DNA of 64,000 bases. It comes from Drosophila persimilis (Eukaryota; Arthropoda; Insecta; Diptera; Drosophilidae). Within the stretch, counting starts at the first letter, position 1. The number at the start of each line of letters is the position of its first letter. Below are positions 54,852 to 64,000 of the stretch, piece after piece. The stretch is taken from NCBI RefSeq assembly GCF_003286085.1, contig NW_020825487.1, positions 119,136-183,135 of the forward strand, given 5' to 3'. The notes beneath the pieces are model-generated. The model was given only the letters and a program-made list of their open reading frames with translations. It did no database searches and was not told where the DNA came from. The translations under genes and the position numbers were made by a program.

Positions 54852-55956
54852 TATACCCGATACTCAAAATGAGTATTGGGGTATATTAGATTTGTGGTGA
54901 AAGTGGATGTGTGTAACGTCCAGAAGGAATCGTTTCCGACCCTATAAAGTATATATATTCTTGATCAGCATCAATAGCCGAGTCGATTGAGCCCTGTCTG
55001 TCTGTCCGTCCGTCCGTCTGTCCGTCTGTCCGTCCCCTTCAGCGCCTAATGCTCAAAGACTATAAGAGCTAGAGCAACGATGTTTTGGATCCAGACTTCT
55101 GTGATATGTCACTGCTCCAAAAATATTTCAAAACTTTGCCCCGCCCACTTCCGCCCCCACAAAGGGCGAAAATCTGTGTCATCCACAATTTCGACGATAC
55201 GAGAAAACTAAAAACGCAGAATCGTAGAAGATGACTATATCTTCTAGAGTGCAAAATCTGAACCAGATCGTATAATTATTACAGCCAGAATCACGAAAAC
55301 AATTTCACTCTTTCTCGCTCTGTCTCACTCTAACACACAGGTTTCATGGTCGGTTTTGCCAATTGCAAAATATGAGTTCAAGGATCTCAGAACCTATAAA
55401 AGCCAGAGCAACCAAATTTGGTATCCACACTCCTGTGATATCGGACCTTGACCGTTTCCTGTCCAAATTTCGCCACACCCCCTTCCGCCCACGCAAAGGA
55501 CGAAAATCTGAGGCAACCACAAATCTCAGAGACTATTAAGGCTAGAGTAACCAAATTTGGTGCACACACTCCTTTAAGATGTCACTATAAAACGTATATC
55601 TCAGAATTTCGCCCCACCCCCATCCGCCCACACAAAGGACGAAAATCTGTTGCATCCACAATATTGCAGATTTGAGAAAACTAAAAACGCAGAATCATAG
55701 ATAATGACCATATCTATCAGATTGCTGAATCTGGATCAGATCAGATCATTTTTATAGCCAAAAGGAACAAATCAATTTGCAGTGGCTACGCAGCGCCCGA
55801 CGTCACGCTCAGACTGATTTTCTGTCTCTCTCGCACGCACTCTTTGTCGTGTCGTTAAATATTAGCGGCGTCTGCCGGAGGAGAGCCATACTGACTTAGT
55901 ATCGGGTATAACCGTAGAGTTGCGGTGTCCGCAGCAACTCACAACGTTCCCCCTCG
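54852..55956 (+). mobile_element. DINE-1/INE-1-like element, copy 2
   Basis: Same family and orientation as 53387-54406, about 85 bp longer because it includes the TGTCACTGCTCCAAAAATATT segment missing from copy 1 (after 53660). It has a shorter (GTCY)n. Its end is again the hairpin and CCCCCTCG. Confidence 0.7.
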
Positions 55957-55979
55957 TTTTCATTATAATTATTATTTTT

Positions 55980-56006
55980 TATACCCGATACTCAAAATGA
56001 GTATTG
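55980..56006 (+). repeat. DINE-1 5' terminal fragment, 27 bp
   Basis: A lone copy of the element start (TATACCCGATACTCAAAATG followed by AGTATTG) immediately before copy 3, which begins with the same sequence. The 23 bp at 55957-55979 are T/A-rich leader. Tandem 5' ends of this sort are known for Helitron-like elements. Confidence 0.65.
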
Positions 56007-56007
56007 T

Positions 56008-57094
56008 TATACCCGATACTCAAAATGAGTATTGGGGTATATTAGATTTGTGGTAAAAGTGGATGTGTGTAACGTCCAGAAGGAATCGTTTCCGACCCCA
56101 TAAAGTATATATATTCTTGATCAGCATCAATAGCCGAGACGATTGAGCCATGTCTGTCTGTCCGTCTGTCCGTCCCCTTCAGCGCCTAGTGCTCAAAGAC
56201 TATAAGAGCTAGAGCAACGATGTTTTGGATCCAGACTTCTGTGATATGTCACTGCTACAAAAATATTTCAAAACTTTGCCCCGCCCATTTCCGCCCCCAC
56301 AAAGGGCGAAAATCTGTGGCATCCACAATTTTAAAGATACGAGAAAACTAAAAACGCAGAATCGTAGAGAATGACCATATCTTTTAGACTGCAGAATCTG
56401 AATTGGATCGTATTATTATAGCCAGCATCAAGAAAACAATTTCATTTTTTCTCGCCCTGTCTCTCTCTAACACACACGTAGCATAGGCGGCTTTGCTTAG
56501 AGTAAAACATTAGCGCCTAGATCTCAGAGACTATAAAAGCTAGAGCAACCAAATTTGGTATCCACACTCCTAATATATCAGACCGAGACGAGTTTGTTTC
56601 AAAATTTCGACACACCCCCTTCCGCCCCCGCAAAGGATGCAAATCTGGGGATATTCACAAATCTCAGAGAGTATTAAGGCTAGAGTAACCAAATTTAGTG
56701 TCCGTACTCCTTTTAGATCTCACTATAAAACGTATATCTCAAAATTTCGCCCCACCCCCTTCCGCCCACACAAAGGACGAAAATCTGTTGCATCAACAAT
56801 ATTGCAGATTCGGGAAAACTAAAAACGCAGAATCATAGATAATGACCATATCTATCAGCTTGCTGAATCTGGATCAGATCGGATAACTTTTGTAATCAAA
56901 AGCAAGAAATCAATTTGCAGTGGCTACGCAGCGCCCGACGTCACGCTCAGACTGATTTTCTGTCTCCCTCGCACGCACTCTTTGTGGTGTCGCTTAATAT
57001 TAGCGGCGTCTGCCGGAGAAGAGCCATACTGACTTAGTATCGGGTATAACTGTAGAGTTGCGGTGTCCGCAGCAACTCACAACGTTCCCCCTCG
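56008..57094 (+). mobile_element. DINE-1/INE-1-like element, copy 3
   Basis: Complete: start TATACCCG, short (GTCY)n, subterminal inverse near 57037-57049, hairpin and CCCCCTCG end. It is more diverged from copies 1 and 2 in the middle (for example TTGCTTAGAGTAAAACATTAG) than they are from each other, so it stems from another source copy. Confidence 0.7.
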
Positions 57095-59152
57095 TTTTAT
57101 TTATTATTATTAAGAAATTCATACAAATCATGGCGGTCCACCGTAGTAATGAAAATTTAGCTTCGGCATTGATCAACCAAGACTCGTTTTGACCAGTTGA
57201 TAGCTACCACGCCTAGTCACCACCGATTTCATAATACTTGCGTATGCGAACATTTGAAAAGCGAAAAGTCTTGTCCAGTGTGCAAGGCGGAATGCGACCC
57301 TGGTAGGCTGCGTTACGAAAATAATACTCTAGCAGCAGAATTACACCTAAGTTCAGGCTCCATACCACCTAATGTTCAGGGAAACGAAGCCAATGGGACG
57401 GTACAACTAGATCCAACCTTATTACGTTAAAAAGGGAGGACAAACAGCAGAGGTCGAGGCCGAGGAGCAACCCCTAAAAGAGGAATGTAAACAAGGTATC
57501 AAGCTAGTTTAGATCAATATTTATCCGAGAGTCGACAGTCGGTTAGTAGCAACGGAAATAGGTCACCTAGTAACGCTCAACCTGAAAACCTTACGAATTA
57601 CATCCATTCGGTCATGCAAAACCGGGAGAAATCTATGATGGAAAACCTTAGTTCGTTCATAAAAGCTTCCATCGAACAAACTATACAGGCCCAATTTTCC
57701 AATATGAATTTAGCCACAGCCGCTACTACGGGTAACGGAGGTCCCTCAGTGTCACACAGTAATGTTAGACGAGAGGTAGACAGTGATAGTTACATGGTTA
57801 GAGGCGATTCCCAAGGAAGAACTCCTAGGAGTAGTCAAACAGCCGGAAATGTAGCACCGGCAAAGGCGGCAAATATCCTACTAAGCTGGCGTCTTAAATT
57901 TGATGGTTCTCGAGACGCAATGCACGTAGAAGAATTTCTATATCGCGTTCGTGCCCTTACGGGACAGACTCTGGGGAATGACGATCAGTTACTTTGCGAC
58001 AATCTGCATCTGCTTTTCACAGGCAAGGCCAGCGGTTGGTTCTGGGATTTTCATCGAAGAAACCACCAATACTCCTGGCCATCGTTCTGTACAGCATTTA
58101 GACAAAGATTCGACGATCAGAAAGATGATTTGGACCTTTGGGAAACGTCAACAGATGGACAACGAATCCTTCGAAGATTTTCAGTCAGCCATTGAAAAGT
58201 TAGTGGCACGACTTTCACATGAGAGAAGCGAACTCAAGCTGATCGATATTCTTAAGCAGAATGCGAAAAGTGCTCTGCGATTTGAGCTGTTGCATTTAAA
58301 AATGCAGAATAGAAGTGAGTTGAGGGAGGAAGTTAAAAAGCATGAACACTTCTGTAAAGATGCTGGCAACTTTCTACAGAGAAACCGGGTAACTAGACCC
58401 CATGTATCAGAAATTCAGAGTGAGGAAGAAGAACTAGAAGAAGAGAGTATCTCCGAACTACGCCGCAAGCGGTTTGTTTGCTGGAATTGCGACAAAACAG
58501 GCCATCGGTTTGAAGATTGCGTAGCAGAACGCCGAATCTTCTGTTATGGCTGCGGGGCGAAAAATACTTTTAAGCCAAAGTGCGAAAAATGTAACCCATC
58601 GGAAAACCGAAAGCGGGATGCGCAAAACAAAACCACACTGGCGCATCCGACAATGATGACAGAATGAAAGAGCAAACTTTCCAAGAAAACACCTCCAACC
58701 TGGATTGTCCAAAAATTCGATCTAATAGGTCCCTGGTAGAGGCACAAAACCCAGACGGAGGGGATAGATATAGATGGTGAAAGTTCCCAATCAGATAAGC
58801 TACGATTAAAGTATCAACCAAAACGTTCGACCATACGATTAAGGCAATTCTGGACCAAGGTAAAGAAGGTGCGAAAGAGACTTGTCTCGTCGGTCCTTTT
58901 GAGCTCCGATAACAGATTATTTATAACTAAGCATAGAAGAACAAAACTTCATGGCCTTGCTAGATTCGGGGGCGACGATAAGCTGTCTTGGAAGTGAAGC
59001 CGCTAAATCGTTCGCGCAACACGCCAAGGCAAAGAAATGCGGAAATATTCGAACGGCCAATAATGAATCTTGTAAAGTCGTAGCGAAAATTACAGTTCCC
59101 ATAACTTTTCGCGATCATACTAAGGAGATAGCATTTTTCATAATACCAGCTA
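57095..59152 (+). pseudogene. Ty3/gypsy-type gag-protease remnant, plus strand
   Basis: Frames in three phases: 57197-57430, 57614-58195, 57951-58667 and 58951-59152. The first has the second half of a RING-type finger (HRFHNTCVCEHLKSEKSCPVC). The second and third hold the capsid domain (LKFDGSRDAMHVEEFLYRV, GKASGWFWDFHRR), with a frame change near 58130. Two knuckles follow (CWNCDKTGHRFEDC, CYGCGAKNTFKPKC; the second lacks the His). The last has a retropepsin start (ALLDSGATISCLG). BEL copy 2 cuts the protease at 59152. The gag type is seen in Osvaldo/Ulysses-like Drosophila elements from memory; the family is unproven. Confidence 0.6.
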
Positions 59153-59543
59153 TTGCCGCGCCGGGCAACGCCTCCAAATCTGGGGCCGTACGTTTGATAA
59201 GCCTCCCGTGTTCAATACGCCTCCCGTGGTTTTGTTCTTTAAATCGGTTTTATTCATTTGTTTGTTTCACTTATTTATTCATTTACAATGTCGGGCGGGT
59301 GTTAAACTACGAGAGCTAGCGCTAAAAAACTTGTACCGCTTCAGTGCTTTTTCTGCTGCCTTTTGTTTTCGTTCTTCCTTCTTCCTGCCTTTGTCTGCCC
59401 TTCGCCCTAATTAACCCTTTGCTCAGCGCTGTTAATGTTTGTGCTGTTAACGCAGTGATATTCAGGGCTGTTAGGCGCAGTGATATTCAGGACTGTTAGG
59501 CGCAGTGATATTTAGAGCTGCCGCTGCGGTTTCTGCCGTAACA
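59153..59543 (-). repeat. BEL copy 2, 3' LTR
   Basis: About 391 bp, close to 15957-16363 and likewise containing CCTCCCGTGTTCAATACG. It differs by a small deletion in the CTTCTTTTCTTGCC region near 59379-59396. It starts right after TACCAGCTA of the host remnant. Confidence 0.75.
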
Positions 59544-61873
59544 TTCCCCCCTTCGCAAACTTCGTCGCTTGTCGTGATGTTTGCCAAACTTCTGGTTACG
59601 CCTTGATCCATTAGTGGGTTCGTTGTCCTCACGTCTAACTTGGCCAGTTTAACTATTGGCCGAGTTAGCAGTCCAGATGCGGTGCGGATCACCGCGCTTC
59701 GGGCGATCCCGTCCTTGGCTACTCGAAGGTCCATGATGACGCCTTTCCTCCACTGCACCTTGGGGCTTGTTTCGTCCGCTAGAACCACGACGTCTCCGAG
59801 TTGGATAGGGTTGGTTGGGGTTCCATGCCATTTGGTTCGTGTCGTCAGGCACGGTAGGTACTCCTTCAGCCATCGTTTTCTGAAGCTGTCCACGATCTGC
59901 CCTGCAATGCGAAAACTCTTACCAAGCATAGCTCCTATTGCGCTGCCGTCGCTCTTTGCTGCCATCGAGCTGGTCTCTGCTCTCAGAAAGTGATTCGGTG
60001 TAAGTACGTCGGCTTCCGGACACTCCAACGGCACGTAAGTCAGGGGTCGGGAATTTAGCATATTTTCTATCTTTGCTAGTGCTGTTCTCAGCACTGGTTC
60101 TTGTACGTGCGTCTCCTCTAATATTTCGGCTAGTATGGATTTCACCGATCTGATCATTCTTTCCCACGCACCTCCCATGTGGGGTGCTCCTGGGGGTATG
60201 AAGGACCATTCTATTTGCGGGTACTTGGTTTCCAGTTCGTTCGGTAGAATTCTTTCAATTTCTTCTCGTAGTAGGCGGCTGGCTCCTCGGAAGTTCGTCC
60301 CGTTGTCCGACACGATTCTCTTGGGGACTCCTCGACGGGCTACGAACATTTCCAATGTTAGCATGAAGGCGTCTGTTGACAGGGAGTTTGCCAGCTCGAT
60401 GTGTACTGCTCGCACAGTGAGGCACGTGAATAGTACTCCCCATCGTTTCTCGCGTCGTCTTCCTACGTTTACCTCCAGTGGTCCGAAGTAGTCGATACCT
60501 GTGTTTGTGAATGGCAATTCGTTGATTGCTAGCCTCTCTGGTGGTAGGCTTCCCATCTCCGGTGCCTCTGGAAGCGCTCTTTTATTGCGGCATCTTTGGC
60601 AGGTTTTCGCTACGGCGCGAACTCTTGCTCGCAGTCCTGGTATGTGGTACAATTGTCGCATCTCGTTGACGACGATCTCAGTAAGCTGATGCTGAAACTT
60701 CCGATGGAAATAATCAATGAGAAGATTAGTGACGTTATGTCCTCCGGGTAGAATTACTGGCCGTTTCAGGTTCCTCGTTATGCCGATCGACTTATCTATG
60801 CGGCCGCGTATTCTCAGTACGCCTGTTTCATCGAGGTACGGCGATAATTTGTAGATCGAACTTTTCTTACTCACGATTCTTCCTTGTCGTAGAAGAGCCA
60901 TTTCTTCAGAGTAAGCCTCTTCTTGTACCATCCGGTATATAACGATGTTGACATCTTCCATGTTGCGAAAGCGTGCGGCTAAATTTGCCTCCTCTGATGC
61001 GAAATCTCTTTTGCGTATTTTGTCCAGAAATCTCATCACGCATCTCAGGGCTCCCGTGAACTTTTCCCATTTGCTAAAGCGACATACATTTGGGATTATG
61101 CTACTCAGCTTTGATGGTGGTTTCGGCGTATCTGTCCATTCGTGTACGTGTATCCGTTCCAGATTACTCGGGTTGAGCTGTGTAGTTGGCCAGTGTTCTT
61201 CCTCGTCAAATAGGAACGGCGGACCGGAGAACCATCTCGCTTCCGGTTGGAAACTCGACTCTTTGGTAGACTTCGTTCCATCGTCTGCTACGTTCAGAGC
61301 GGATGGAACCCATTTCCATTCTGATATGTCCGAGGTTTCCAAGATCTCTCCAATTCGGAGCGCGACGAACTGATGGTACTTTCGGGCGTCTGAACATATC
61401 CAATACAACACGTTCTTGGAGTCGGTCCAAAAAACACGTCGCTTGACCTCGACGGAGAGCTCCTGTGTTATGAGTTTAGCTAGTCGTAGGCCGAGGATCG
61501 CTGCCATAAGCTCCATCCTGGGAATCGAAATTGGTTTCAATGGTGCCACTCTTGTCTTGGATGCGAGTAGTGTGCATCTGACTTCTCCTCTTTGTTCGAT
61601 CCTTATGTAGGCGACGGCTGCAAAGGCGTTTATGCTCGCGTCTGTAAAGATGTGTAATTGGATATTAGATGTTTCTTTCGTTAGACCGAGATATCGTGGA
61701 ACCCTTAATTCTTCGATGTTTTGTAGTTGCCGTGCCCATATCATCCAACGTTGACGTTCGCTTTCTTCGACCTGTTCATCCCAGCCTACGGCCGACCTCC
61801 ACACGTCTTGCAGTATTATCTTTGCCTGTATAATATAGAACCCCAGTAGTCCTAAGGGATCGAAGATGGTCAT
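59471..61873 (-). pseudogene. BEL copy 2 pol, RNase H/A17 and integrase
   Basis: An 800-codon frame from MTIFDPLGLLGFY. It has the PRMEL and FWTDSKN motifs, then an integrase with the HHCC region, first Asp (TGIDYFGPLEV), second Asp (VSDNGTNFRGA) and Glu (GGAWERMIRS), so the triad is complete here. It is separated from the RT frame by a 1-bp insertion near 61880 (GTACTGTAGAATT where copy 1 has GTACGTAGAATT). Confidence 0.8.
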
Positions 61874-63227
61874 GACTGTACTGTAGAATTGACCGCTTCG
61901 TCACAGTTTTCGCTTCGTCGTATATGTCATTCGGAAACTTATTGACGAAGGTGAAGTAATCATTCCTTGGATGCCACCACATGCCAAGCACTCGTTCTCG
62001 TCTTGTTGAGTCCGTCATCTCGATGGGTCGTTCTTGATGATCTCCATCTCCTGAGAGCGCTCTCATCACAGTGCTCGAGTTAGATATCCATCCTCTCATC
62101 TCGAAGCCTCCTTCTTTATGTATGTTCCTCACTGCCAGCGCTAGACGGACCATTTCGTCTTCTGAGTCACAGCTTTGGAGCCAGTCATCTACAAAGGTGT
62201 TGGGAAGTATGGCCTCTACTTCCTCTCTTTGTTCCTCGATGAACCTTTCAGCGTTCCTATCTCTCACGTAGGTCGCTGCTGCTGGGGAACAAGAGGCACC
62301 AAAGGTCATTACGCTCATTACGTACCTATCCGGTTCTCGACTGGTGTCACCGTATCTCCAGAGAAACTGCTGTGAGCTTTGATCCTCCGAACGTATCCTA
62401 ACCTGGTGAAACATTTCTCTAATATCTCCGCAGATGCCAATAGACTTCTCTCGAAAGCGCGATATTACTCCTACCAGCGATGGCAATTGGTCGGGGCCCT
62501 TTAGTAGCATTGAATTAAGAGCGATGCCTTCCACTTTGGCTGCTGCATCCCATACGAGTCTTAATTTGCCTTTGTTCGGGTTCTTAGTCACGAATACGGG
62601 CAGATACCAGGAGCGTTTGCCTTCGACCATTTCATCTTTTTCCAGTTTTCGGACGTAGCCGATGTCTTCGTACCTCTTAATCTGTTCGTTTACGAACTCT
62701 CGTAGCACCTTATCGCGTGTCATACGAGATTCTAGGCACCGAAGTCGTCGCATTGCCATCTCTCTGGAGGAAGGAAGTTCCACGTTGTCGTACCGCCAGA
62801 GGAGTCCTGTCTCCCATCTCTTCATTTCGCTGCTAAACCTCGTGCAATTTTCCAGTATTGTTTTTGCTCTTTCGTCCTCTTTGGACCTGAGTGTGCTCTT
62901 CGCCATGTTTATGCCAACCGCGTCTAATGACGTCTCTTTTACAAGAGTGTCCAGCTGTGGGTGTTTATTACATTCGCATACGTGCATTACCCGCGGACTC
63001 GCTGGCCCGTCGCCCTTTCTGCGGCCATAAACAGACCACCCCAACCTGGACTTGGCGGCGATAAATTCGGAATTCTCGCGTTCTTTGACGGTCAGTGGCA
63101 CTCCAAGTTTCACGTTGTCCAATCCGATGATCAATGACGCTCTCACGTCCTTGTAGCTGAGTATCGGTAGCTTTTCCCTTTGCGGGGCGGAAGGGGGTGT
63201 GGCGAAATTTGGACACAAAACGGTCAA
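61776..63227 (-). pseudogene. BEL copy 2 reverse transcriptase, fused to DINE-1 sequence
   Basis: A 483-codon frame. The first 16-17 residues (MTVLCPNFATPPSAPQ) are read from the reversed DINE-1. From KLPILSYKDVRASLIIGLD on it is BEL Pol, with the linker VKLGVPLTVKERENSEF that copy 1 has lost, the RT motifs GICGDIREMFHQV and TFVDDWLQSC, and LGMWWHPRNDYF. It runs off phase after the 1-bp insertion near 61880. Confidence 0.8.
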
Positions 63228-63839
63228 GGTCCGATATCACAGGAGTGTGGATACCAAATTTGGTTGCTCTAGCTCTTATGGGTTCTGAGATCCTTGAACT
63301 CATATTTTGCAATTGGCAAAACCGACCATGAAACCTGTGTGTTAGAGTGAGACAGAGCGAGAAAGAGTGAAATTGTTTTCGTGATTCTGGCTGTAATAAT
63401 TATACGATCTGGTTCAGATTTTGCACTCTAGAAGATATAGTCATCTTCTACGATTCTGCGTTTTTAGTTTTCTCGTATCGTCGAAATTGTGGATGCCACA
63501 GATTTTCGCCCTTTGTGGGGGCGGAAGTGGGCGGGGCAAAGTTTTGAAATATTTTTGGAGCAGTGACATATCACAGAAGTCTGGATCCAAAACATCGTTA
63601 CTCTAGCTCTTATAGTCTTTGAGCATTAGGCGCTGAAGGGGACGGACAGACGGACGGACGGACAGACGGACAGACGGACGGACGGACAGACAGACATGGC
63701 TCAATCGACTCGGCTATCGATGCTGATCAAGAATATATATACTTTATGGGGTCGGAAACGATTCCTTCTGGACGTTACACACATACACTTTTACCACAAA
63801 TCTAATATACCCCAATACTCATTTTGAGTATCGGGTATA
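63176..63839 (-). mobile_element. DINE-1/INE-1-like element, copy 4, reversed and truncated
   Basis: Its 5' end is at 63839 (GAGTATCGGGTATA on the plus strand); (GTCY)n appears as (RGAC)n at about 63643-63696. It is cut at 63176 in the middle of the element, so the hairpin end is missing. At the junction CC is shared by both partners. It is closest to copy 2 (includes the ACTGCTCCAAAAATATT segment). Confidence 0.7.
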
Positions 63840-64000
63840 AAAATACATAATTGCAGTGTACAATTAAACGAATTCTTAATATCCAACTCAATACCAGAAT
63901 TTGCACAGAGCATATACATCAACAATAACGTAACAAAAATTAAACCACTGTCTGATTTGCAAACCAAAGAAATCGTAATAGAAAATACGCAATTAAATAA
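63840..64000 (+). other. Unidentified sequence with an open frame to the window end
   Basis: A/T-rich, 160 bp. On the plus strand one phase is open for about 53 codons (…SNSIPEFAQSIYINNNVTK…, then KPLSDLQTKEIVIENTQLN) and runs off the edge. It looks like coding sequence of another retroelement into which DINE-1 inserted, but I do not recognise it. Confidence 0.3.

Larger units (their letters stand above)
59153..63177 (-). mobile_element. BEL/Pao LTR retrotransposon, copy 2, 5' part missing
   Basis: Closely similar to copy 1 from the 3' LTR (59153-59543) to the start of the RT-protease linker, then cut at about 63177 and joined to a reversed DINE-1. Gag, most of the protease and the 5' LTR are absent. 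It is inserted in the opposite orientation to the gypsy-type remnant. It keeps several segments deleted in copy 1 (integrase first Asp region, LGMWWHP). Confidence 0.85.

Noticed and set aside
57614-58667. Host zinc-knuckle gene on the plus strand
   Set aside because: The order capsid region, two knuckles, retropepsin motif and multiple frame breaks mark it as a retroelement remnant.

Overview
The window looks like repeat-rich, probably telomeric, subtelomeric or heterochromatic DNA of a Drosophila. No single-copy host gene, tRNA, rRNA or CRISPR array was found. The host call rests on four DINE-1/INE-1-like (Helentron-related) elements carrying (GTCY)n microsatellites, two BEL/Pao elements, a 412/mdg1-like Ty3/gypsy element, an R1-type LINE and a Transib-like DNA transposon. 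The DINE-1 sequence resembles obscura-group versions from memory, but that was not tested.

Layout. Positions 1-47277 are a head-to-tail array of one partial and eight more or less complete 4.1-4.9 kb units (U0-U8), all in the same orientation. Each unit has, on the minus strand, one long gag gene: a basic, Asn/Thr/Gln-rich N-terminal half, a PRE_C2HC-like region, three CCHC zinc knuckles, a poly-Gln/Pro tract, a short coiled coil and an acidic tail. This is the Gag plan of jockey-clade LINEs, including the telomeric HeT-A and TART elements. No reverse transcriptase accompanies any unit, so the array is HeT-A-like (Gag-only). I see no oligo(A) tails at the unit junctions. The strand opposite gag is strongly G/T-rich and carries four conserved intron-like sequences per unit, a G-run block, a 7-bp hairpin and a cluster of TCCGGCC motifs.

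The array is interrupted by a Transib-like element with 36-bp inverted repeats (7849-9042), a BEL/Pao element with two LTRs (15957-22440) and a 5'-truncated R1-type LINE with a 16-bp target duplication (39321-43295). It ends at 47277 where the 3' LTR of a 412/mdg1-like element cuts into gag of U8.

From 47278 to the end lies an A/T-rich nest of decayed elements: the 412/mdg1-like element (minus strand, 5' LTR not seen), three successive DINE-1 copies in its T-rich leader, a plus-strand Ty3/gypsy-type gag-protease remnant (57095-59152) cut by a second BEL/Pao copy (59153-63177), a reversed DINE-1 fragment fused to that BEL copy, and 160 bp of unidentified sequence with an open frame.

How the parts relate. 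Only Gag is encoded by the array, so any transposition of its units would need reverse transcriptase from elsewhere. Long near-identical blocks (4110-bp period for U1/U2; 26.05-27.24 kb equals 30.93-32.13 kb; 35.4-37.9 kb equals 44.3-46.8 kb) point to recent unequal exchange or segmental amplification. Most gag copies carry frameshifts, nonsense codons or deletions; U4 is the best intact reading frame from the conserved start to the conserved end, though internally shortened.
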